Assembly: GCA_030625445.1 (NCBI GenBank)
Contig: DAOUQU010000017.1
Span: forward strand, 1-12,720
Origin: Gammaproteobacteria bacterium
Lineage (GTDB): Bacteria; Pseudomonadota; Gammaproteobacteria; Chromatiales; Chromatiaceae
Length of the DNA: 12,720 nt
Direction of reading: 5' to 3'
This document shows, piece after piece, positions 1-5,017 of this stretch. The number at the start of each line of letters is the position of its first letter. Position 1 is the stretch's first letter. The translations under genes and the position numbers were made by a program. The notes below the pieces were generated by a model that had not been told where the DNA came from, made no database searches, and saw only the letters and a list, made by a program, of their open reading frames with translations.

Positions 1-147
1 TCCAAGGTTGGTTTTGACGCCACCAACAAGTGGAAAGGGGAGACAGAGCGGGAGTGGGGTATGCCCATTGAGATGGATGCCGCCGTCAAGGAGCGTATTG
101 ACGCTATTTGGGATGAGTTGGGAATAAAGATGAGTACTGAGGACTGA
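1..147 (+). CDS. ubiD: UbiD, 3-octaprenyl-4-hydroxybenzoate decarboxylase (C-terminal 48 residues only)
   Basis: The 3' end of a gene whose start lies before the window. The translation opens SKVGFDATNKWKGETEREWG and continues to an AIWDEL-type helix. This closely matches, from memory, the C-terminus of E. coli UbiD (SKMGLDATNKWPGETQREWG, ending in an IDAIWDEL helix). UbiD is the prenylated-FMN-dependent decarboxylase of ubiquinone synthesis; the full protein is about 490 residues, so roughly a tenth is visible and the active site is outside. The last residues (MSTED) and the TGA stop at 145-147 are encoded inside a period-7 repeat array, so the natural C-terminus appears to have been slightly replaced by the repeat. 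Frame and family are clear; whether the rest of the gene is intact cannot be seen. Confidence 0.87.
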   Translation, partial: SKVGFDATNKWKGETEREWGMPIEMDAAVKERIDAIWDELGIKMSTED

Positions 148-174
148 GTGCTGAGTAGTGAGTACTGAGTAAGT
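131..174 (+). repeat. Period-7 tandem array, locus 1 (AGTACTG-type heptamers)
   Basis: From 133 the sequence reads as consecutive heptamers AGTACTG, AGGACTG, AGTGCTG, AGTAGTG, AGTACTG and a decayed AGTAAGT. The same units recur at 2760-2872 and 9439-9496. Each unit junction contains TGA, and because 7 is not a multiple of 3, TGA falls in all three plus-strand frames. The array begins inside the last codons of ubiD and supplies its stop. It fills most of the gap to the convergent L,D-transpeptidase gene, which ends at 187. I see no G/C-rich stem plus T-tract terminator here. Confidence 0.85.
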
Positions 175-186
175 GGGTGGCGAAGA

Positions 187-867
187 TTATCGAAACCGCT
201 GGAATATTTCGTTTAATTGTTGATACCTTGCATCGAGCCATGCCGGGGCCAGCTGCGGTGCGCTCAAGGGGCGTTGTCTCGGATCCGTTGGGGCGATATA
301 GACGATCGCCTGTTTGACGCCGGTGCGTTGAACCAGGGTGTAGAGCTCCTCGATGGCAGGGTCGCCGATTGCAATACAGCCGATAGAGACGTCCTTGCCG
401 TGAATGAAAATGTCTCCTCCGGGGTTATTGCGGCCCTCTTCGCGGGCATGCCTGCGATCTTCCACATTCGGGTAGTCGAGTTTCATGGAGAGGTGATAAC
501 GGCTCTTTGGATTGAGCCACAAAATTTTGTAGATGCCTTCAGGAACCTGCTTGTCACCCTGGCGAAGCTTGGGTCCGGCTGTTCCACTGGCTCCCAGGAT
601 AGGGTAGGTGTGAATCAGATGCCTCTTACCATGCGTGGATGCCCAGAGTTCAAGTTTACGGCTCTGTTTCAATGCCAGTAGAGTAATTTTTACCGGCGGC
701 CAGGCGACTCCAGCCTGTTCAAAGCGCGCTCTGATGCGTTGCTGCGCTTTACTCTGCCAGCTGGCTGATTTCATCTGTGTCGGCTTCTCTTCCGCAAAGC
801 TGTTTTGAGGCAGGCAGGAAAACAGCAGACTGATGATTAGCGACATGCTGTAGAAATAAGAGATCAC
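187..867 (-). CDS. L,D-transpeptidase-fold (YkuD) periplasmic protein, YafK/DpaA-like
   Basis: Protein of 226 residues with an N-terminal export signal and a YkuD catalytic domain. The hydrophobic stretch at about residues 8-20 is followed by SFA-EE, a plausible signal peptidase I site after Ala25. An alternative is a poor lipobox (LFSC) with Cys18. The catalytic signature is HGKDVSIGCIAIGD, giving His156 and nucleophile Cys164. The Ser-x-Gly-Cys form, rather than Ser/Thr-His-Gly-Cys, resembles the E. coli YafK (DpaA) branch as I remember it, whose characterised member cleaves the Braun-lipoprotein to peptidoglycan link. Members of the wider family instead form 3-3 crosslinks or attach proteins to peptidoglycan, so the exact reaction is inferred. 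The start used is GTG at 867, which overlaps the upstream ybgI stop as GTGA and suggests translational coupling. An ATG seven codons further in (846) is the alternative, and neither has a clear Shine-Dalgarno. The gene converges on ubiD. Confidence 0.85.
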   Translation of the reverse strand: MISYFYSMSLIISLLFSCLPQNSFAEEKPTQMKSASWQSKAQQRIRARFEQAGVAWPPVKITLLALKQSRKLELWASTHGKRHLIHTYPILGASGTAGPKLRQGDKQVPEGIYKILWLNPKSRYHLSMKLDYPNVEDRRHAREEGRNNPGGDIFIHGKDVSIGCIAIGDPAIEELYTLVQRTGVKQAIVYIAPTDPRQRPLSAPQLAPAWLDARYQQLNEIFQRFR

Positions 868-1616
868 GCCGGATTGTCGATCTCGATATAGCGGTGAGTG
901 ATACCGAATTCAGATGCAATGGCATCACCCAGCGCCTGTACGCCATAACGCTCGGTTGCGTGGTGGCCCGCTGCATAGTAATGGATATTGCGTTCACGTG
1001 CTGTATGCACCGTTGATTCCGAGATCTCTCCGCTGATAAAGGCATCGAGGCCGAGATCGGCGGCCTGGTCAATATACTTTTGTGCTCCACCGGTGCACCA
1101 GCCAATACGCTGGATTTGTTCTTTTCCGGCGGCGATATGCAGAGGCTCGCGGTCAACGGCTTGCGTGATGTTTTCTGATAGCTGTTCAGGAGTCACGGGA
1201 TCCTGGAGTTCAGCACTCCACAACAGCCCTCCGCTTGAGTCTGTGGCTGCTGCATTGAGCAGTTGCAGGCGCTTTCCCAGTTGTACATTGTTGCCGAACA
1301 GGGGGTGCGCGTCGAGCGGGAGATGATAGGCAAGCAATGTCATATCGTTTTTCATCAGGGTGCGAATGCGATCCCCCTTGATGCCGGTCAGGGGTTCTGC
1401 TTCTCCTTTCCAGAAGTAGCCATGATGAACCAGGATGGCATCGGCCTGCCACTCCACGGCAGCATCCAACAGCGCCTGACATGCCGTGACGCCGCTGGCG
1501 AGGCGTTGTATCTCTCTGTTGCCCTCAACCTGTATGCCGTTGGGGCAGTAGTCAGAAAAACTCTCAGGCTGGAGTTGCTGGTTGCACCAGTTCTCCAATG
1601 TTTGAATTTGGATCAT
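864..1616 (-). CDS. ybgI: NIF3/DUF34 family dinuclear-metal protein (YbgI-like)
   Basis: Full-length 250-residue member of the NIF3 (DUF34, YbgI) family, close to the roughly 247 residues of E. coli YbgI. Visible family motifs are the N-terminal DYCPNGIQVEG, the LVHHG strand (His64, His65), YHLPLDAHP (Asp102) and the C-terminal GHHATERYG (His218, Glu222). These are the expected ligands of the two-metal centre, so the protein should be metal-binding. Family proteins form toroidal hexamers. Annotations such as GTP cyclohydrolase 1 type 2 homolog are historical and the cellular role is not settled. The gene is the promoter-proximal member of a two-gene minus-strand unit and its stop overlaps the GTG of the L,D-transpeptidase gene. 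It diverges from the protease gene with only 47 bases between starts. No convincing Shine-Dalgarno precedes the ATG. Confidence 0.93.
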   Translation of the reverse strand: MIQIQTLENWCNQQLQPESFSDYCPNGIQVEGNREIQRLASGVTACQALLDAAVEWQADAILVHHGYFWKGEAEPLTGIKGDRIRTLMKNDMTLLAYHLPLDAHPLFGNNVQLGKRLQLLNAAATDSSGGLLWSAELQDPVTPEQLSENITQAVDREPLHIAAGKEQIQRIGWCTGGAQKYIDQAADLGLDAFISGEISESTVHTARERNIHYYAAGHHATERYGVQALGDAIASEFGITHRYIEIDNPA

Positions 1617-1657
1617 TTGTTTGCGGGCCGTTATGATAGCGTTAATGCTATTCCGAA
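1602..1657. promoter_or_regulatory. Candidate divergent promoter region, ybgI / DegS-like protease
   Basis: The 47-base gap between the divergent starts must carry both promoters unless they extend into the coding regions. For the plus strand there is a near-consensus -10 TATGAT at 1632-1637, with a weak -35 TTGGAT at 1608-1613 (18-base spacing). For the minus strand an overlapping TATCAT (complement of 1633-1638) is a good -10, with a weak TTGTTC 16 bases upstream. The two -10 elements share the same bases, so the two promoters may compete. This rests on motif reading alone and both -35 boxes are poor. Confidence 0.35.
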
Positions 1658-1663
1658 CAATAG

Positions 1664-2776
1664 ATGCAGTATATGCGAAATCAATCTCTCTACCTTCTGT
1701 TTCTGATCATCGGCATTGCTGCGCCGATCATGCTGATGCCTGTGCAGGCATCGGCAGCAGGGATGAACGGCCCCGTCTCCTATGCGGACGCTGTTGAGCG
1801 TGCGGCGCCAGCCGTGGTGAATGTCTTTGCCAGCAGGGCGTTGGAGCGACAGCCCGGGCCGCGCTTTCATGCTCCGCCTCGCAAGCGCTCTCATCGGCGG
1901 CAGCGTGAAGAGAGTCGCGGATCCGGAGTCATCGTGGACGCCAAAGGCTATATCGTCACCAGCAGCCATGTGGTGCGGGGTGCGGAGAGGATCGAGGTGG
2001 TGCTGCATAGTGGTGAACGTCTGCAGGCAACCATTGCAGGTTCTGATCCCGATTCTGATGTGGCAGTGCTGCATGTTGATTTGAGTGAACGACGTGTCAA
2101 AGCCGGGCCACTGCCGGTCATCACACTTGGAGCATCCTCGAGCCTGCGAGTGGGAGATGTGGTGCTGGCGATTGGAAACCCTTATGGCGTTGGCCAGACG
2201 GTCACCATGGGGATTGTCTCGGCAACAGGACGCAGCCATCTTGGCGCCAGCAAATTTGAGAATTACATTCAGACTGACGCATCTATCAATCCGGGGAACT
2301 CCGGCGGTGCGTTGATAGATGCGCAGGGAGAGTTGATTGCTATCAACGCAGCGATTTTTTCCCGCAGCGGGGGATCGCAGGGGATCGGTTTTGCCATTCC
2401 GGTGGATATGGTCAGGGGAATCATGCGGCAACTGCTCGATACCGGCAACGTCAGTCATGGCTGGCTGGGAATCGGCGGGCGGAATATGACCGCAGCGCTG
2501 GCGGACTCCTTTGGGCTGAAGTCGGATATGCAAGGTGTGCTGATTACTCAGGTCTACAATAAGGGAGCAGCCGGCGAGGCGGGGTTGCGACCGGGTGATG
2601 TGATTACCCGCATCAATGAAACAGCGATCAACTCCTCTTTTGATATTGTCAATACGGTGGCATCGAAAGCAGTTGGCAGCGATGTCCGTATTCAGGGGTG
2701 GAGGGGGTCTGTGCCTCTGGATCTCTCGGTGAAATTACAGGAGCGAGGTGGGGGATCAGGAGTGAGGAGTGAGTAG
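1664..2776 (+). CDS. degS: DegS/AlgW-like trypsin-like serine protease with one PDZ domain (HtrA family)
   Basis: Protein of 370 residues: N-terminal hydrophobic segment (about residues 8-28, ending VQASAAG and possibly cleavable), HtrA-type protease domain (about 38-240), and a single PDZ domain (about 255-360). The triad is readable as His102 (SSHVV), Asp132 (DPDSDVAVL) and Ser213 (NPGNSGGAL). One PDZ and an N-terminal anchor fit the DegS/AlgW site-1 proteases that sense misfolded porins and cleave the anti-sigma factor RseA/MucA; DegP/DegQ usually have two PDZ domains. Residues 62-85 form an Arg/His-rich insertion before the first protease strand (LA-loop region), longer than in E. coli DegS. 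The last residues (GVRSE) and the TAG stop at 2774-2776 lie inside a repeat array. The start is ATG 1664, with ATG 1673 in frame as alternative and no strong Shine-Dalgarno for either. Family certain; DegS versus another single-PDZ HtrA is inference. Confidence 0.88.
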   Translation: MQYMRNQSLYLLFLIIGIAAPIMLMPVQASAAGMNGPVSYADAVERAAPAVVNVFASRALERQPGPRFHAPPRKRSHRRQREESRGSGVIVDAKGYIVTSSHVVRGAERIEVVLHSGERLQATIAGSDPDSDVAVLHVDLSERRVKAGPLPVITLGASSSLRVGDVVLAIGNPYGVGQTVTMGIVSATGRSHLGASKFENYIQTDASINPGNSGGALIDAQGELIAINAAIFSRSGGSQGIGFAIPVDMVRGIMRQLLDTGNVSHGWLGIGGRNMTAALADSFGLKSDMQGVLITQVYNKGAAGEAGLRPGDVITRINETAINSSFDIVNTVASKAVGSDVRIQGWRGSVPLDLSVKLQERGGGSGVRSE

Positions 2777-2872
2777 CGAGGGGAGAGGTGAGGCGCCCTC
2801 AGCTCTCAGCCCTCAGTACTCACTACTCAGTACTCACTACTCGGTACTCGGTACTCAGTACTCACTACTCAG
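2760..2872. repeat. Period-7 array, locus 2, with inverted halves
   Basis: Two heptamer runs in opposite orientation. The left run, 2760-2792, reads GAGTGAG, GAGTGAG, TAGCGAG, GGGAGAG, GTGAG. The right run, 2798-2872, is ten exact 7-base units plus five bases (CTCAGCT, CTCAGCC, CTCAGTA, CTCACTA and so on), the complement of the units at 131-174 and 9439-9496. The centre GAGG-CGC-CCTC (2790-2800) is a perfect short hairpin seed, extended by GAGAG/CTCTC, so the locus can fold into a long imperfect stem. The left run encodes the last residues and stop of the protease gene. The right run has no stop codon on the plus strand, so an open frame runs through it into the permease gene. Confidence 0.85.
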
Positions 2873-2889
2873 AATTACGGGTTGAATTT

Positions 2890-4671
2890 ATGGAAACCGG
2901 ACAGTTATTGATTACAGCCGTACTTATTCTGGTGCTGCTGATGTTTGCCTGGGGGCGCTGGCGCCATGATCTCATCGCCATGTCAGCGCTGGTGCTGTGT
3001 GCGTTGCTGGGTCTGGTGCCGATGGAGTCGGCTTTTTCCGGATTCAGTCATCCTGCGGTGGTGACTGTTGCTGCAGTACTGGTCATCAGCCATGCCCTGA
3101 AGAATGCCGGCGTGGTGGATCTCGCCGCCTCCCGGCTGGGATCGGTGACGGGCAATCAATTTGTTCATATCGGTCTGTTGACGCTGGTGGTGACGTTCGC
3201 TTCGGCTTTTATGAATAATGTTGGCGCGCTGGCTTTGATGCTGCCTGTGGCCATCGCGACGGCCAGAAAGCAGCAGCGGTCACCGGCGCTGATATTGATG
3301 CCGCTTGCATTCGGCAGCATTCTCGGCGGCATGACGACCATGATCGGTACGCCGCCAAATATTATCATTGCATCGATACGTGCGGATATTCCCGGAAAGG
3401 AGGCTTTCGCACTGTTCGACTTCTCGCCAGTCGGTATTCCGGTTGCCGTGGTCGGAGTCCTGTTCGTGATTCTTATCGGTTGGCGGCTGCTGCCGAAAGA
3501 GCGCCTCGAGAAGAGTGCGGTTGACCAGCTGTTTGAGGTGGGGCAATATCTGGCCGAGCTCAAAATCAGCGATCAGTCGGAGTTGCCGGGAAAAGAACTG
3601 CGTTCACTGGTGATGGATGAGGAGTGGGATCTGTTGCTGGTGGGGATAGCCCATGAAAATAGCAGGGCAAGACCGATGGTTTCAGACTACCGCTTTGAAA
3701 GTGGAGATATCCTGGTGGTGCTGGGACGTGCAGAGGAGTTGCAGCCGCTGATCGATCGTTATGGCCTGGAGATGCTGAGTGCGCCGGGTGCGGCCTTTGC
3801 GGATGTGGCGCCGGAGGAGTTGACGCTGTTTGAGGGTATCGTCTCCGGCGACTCCCCGCTGGTGGGACATGGCGTCCCCTACCTGCGCCGCAGGAGCGGT
3901 GGAACCCTGGCTCTCTATGGCCTCTCGCGATATGGTGAAACGCTCAGGAAACGGTTGCGCAGGGTGACTTTTCGTATTGGCGATATTTTACTCTTGCAGG
4001 GAAAGGAGCAGCAGGTTGATGAGCAGATTGCACAGTTTGGTCTGTTGCCTCTGGCTCCCCGTGCGCTGACGCTGGGGCAGCAACGGCAGGCGGGAGTTGC
4101 CCTGCTGGTGTTTGCAGCCGCCATTGGTCTTGGAATGCTGGAAGTCATGCCGCTCTATATGGCGTTTCTGCTGGCCATCATGGCTTATCTGATACTTGGC
4201 ATTCTGCCGGTACGGCAGCTCTATGATGAGATCGACTGGCCGATTATTGTCTTGTTGGGAGCGATGATTCCCGTTGGCCAGGCGCTTGAGACAACCGGTA
4301 CGACCACGCTGCTGGCAACAGCGATAGCGGAGTGGACCAGTGGCCTCAGTGTGGTGTGGGTGCTGGCGCTGCTGCTGATCGTCACCATGTTTCTCTCTGA
4401 CATCATCAACAACGCGGCAACAGTGCTGGTGATGGCGCCGATAGCCATCAGTCTTTCTCAACAGCTCGAAGTCTCGGTTGATCCCTTTTTGATGGCAGTC
4501 GCTGTCGGCGCCTCCTGTGCATTCCTGACGCCGATCGGACATCAATCGAATACCCTGGTTATGGGGCCGGGTGGCTATCAATTCAGCGACTACTGGCGTA
4601 TGGGACTGCCGCTGGAGATACTCATCGTGATGGTCTCTCTGCCGATGATTCTCTATGTTTGGCCTCTGTGA
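2890..4671 (+). CDS. SLC13-family (DASS-type) permease with two RCK_C/TrkA_C-like domains
   Basis: Inner-membrane transporter of 593 residues from ATG 2890. The N-terminal half has about six hydrophobic helices, beginning LLITAVLILVLLMFAWGRW, and includes the Asn-rich ASAFMNNVGALALMLP hairpin and GTPPNIIIA. Residues about 210-385 are soluble and look like two RCK_C (TrkA_C) domains, each ending in a GDILVVLG- or GDILLLQG-type strand. The C-terminal membrane half repeats the pattern with SDIINNAATVLVMAP and GHQSNTLVMGPGGY. This SLC13/RCK_C architecture is common in bacteria. Family members carry dicarboxylates, sulfate or other anions with sodium, and substrate cannot be read here. The frame stays open upstream to GTG 2788, but that part is translated repeat (residues such as STHYSVL), so the first membrane-helix-adjacent ATG is preferred. 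The Shine-Dalgarno is weak. The gene converges on feoC. Confidence 0.88.
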   Translation: METGQLLITAVLILVLLMFAWGRWRHDLIAMSALVLCALLGLVPMESAFSGFSHPAVVTVAAVLVISHALKNAGVVDLAASRLGSVTGNQFVHIGLLTLVVTFASAFMNNVGALALMLPVAIATARKQQRSPALILMPLAFGSILGGMTTMIGTPPNIIIASIRADIPGKEAFALFDFSPVGIPVAVVGVLFVILIGWRLLPKERLEKSAVDQLFEVGQYLAELKISDQSELPGKELRSLVMDEEWDLLLVGIAHENSRARPMVSDYRFESGDILVVLGRAEELQPLIDRYGLEMLSAPGAAFADVAPEELTLFEGIVSGDSPLVGHGVPYLRRRSGGTLALYGLSRYGETLRKRLRRVTFRIGDILLLQGKEQQVDEQIAQFGLLPLAPRALTLGQQRQAGVALLVFAAAIGLGMLEVMPLYMAFLLAIMAYLILGILPVRQLYDEIDWPIIVLLGAMIPVGQALETTGTTTLLATAIAEWTSGLSVVWVLALLLIVTMFLSDIINNAATVLVMAPIAISLSQQLEVSVDPFLMAVAVGASCAFLTPIGHQSNTLVMGPGGYQFSDYWRMGLPLEILIVMVSLPMILYVWPL

Positions 4672-4705
4672 TTGCTGTTTCCATCGCGACCATTCGATCA
4701 AATAG

Positions 4706-4741
4706 TCCCCTCTCCCCTGGGGAGAGGGTTAGGGTGAGGGG
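4706..4741. repeat. G/C-rich palindromic element between convergent permease and feoC genes
   Basis: A perfect 10-bp inverted repeat, CCCTCTCCCC at 4708-4717 and GGGGAGAGGG at 4719-4728 with a one-base centre, is followed by a G-rich tail TTAGGGTGAGGGG (4729-4741). I recognise this general pattern as a dispersed intergenic repeat seen in many proteobacterial genomes. It lies in the 76-base gap between two convergent genes, where it could act as a bidirectional transcription barrier. There is no T-tract on either strand, so I do not call it a classical terminator. Confidence 0.75.
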
Positions 4742-4747
4742 AATCTC

Positions 4748-5017
4748 TTAGCCCTTGCAGTTGCGAGGCAGCCACTCCACGGGTTGGGCGGCAGGGTTTT
4801 TCCCCCACACATACAGGGCCGTCTCTGCGCTGTCACATTGATTGCAGCTGCTGCCGCAAGATGTCGTCAGGGTTGTCCTGTGGATTTTCCCCTTGCGTAT
4901 CCACTGCTCCAGCATCCCTTCGACGGCTGCGGGGTCTGCGTCAAAATGAAGAGCGATATCTGTCAATGAGGCCTGTTTGCGCTGCTGCAGGTAGCTCTTG
5001 ATTTCCAGCAGAATCAT
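4748..5017 (-). CDS. feoC: FeoC-like ferrous iron transport accessory protein
   Basis: Small protein of 89 residues starting at MILLEIKSYL, with an N-terminal winged-helix-like fold (residues about 1-48: helix, LTDIALHFDADPAAVEGML turn-helix, then a wing) and a cysteine cluster C54-x3-C58-x2-C61 plus a distant Cys87. FeoC proteins are small, binding the FeoB N-domain and often an iron-sulfur cluster. E. coli FeoC spaces its cysteines more widely, so this compact pattern differs. The start at 5017 overlaps the feoB stop as ATGA, with AGGT at a usable distance upstream. The frame is open further upstream but that part is inside feoB. It is the last gene of the feoABC unit and converges on the permease gene. 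Family call is good; transcription-factor activity is not shown by the sequence. Confidence 0.82.
   Translation of the reverse strand: MILLEIKSYLQQRKQASLTDIALHFDADPAAVEGMLEQWIRKGKIHRTTLTTSCGSSCNQCDSAETALYVWGKNPAAQPVEWLPRNCKG

Noticed and set aside
131..174. CRISPR array at the repeat loci
   Set aside because: Units are 7 bases with no spacers between them and no cas genes nearby.
1631..2533. 300-residue minus-strand open frame across the protease gene
   Set aside because: No recognisable motif, and it is antisense to a gene with an intact catalytic triad and PDZ domain.
2788..2889. N-terminal extension of the permease from GTG 2788 (34 residues)
   Set aside because: It is translated CTCAGTA heptamers giving a repetitive Ser/Thr/Tyr/Leu peptide. 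The permease family begins at the first membrane helix, right after ATG 2890.
3988..4701. Long minus-strand open frame inside the permease gene (237 residues)
   Set aside because: Gln/His/Arg-rich composition without any family motif; it is the antisense shadow of a clear membrane protein.
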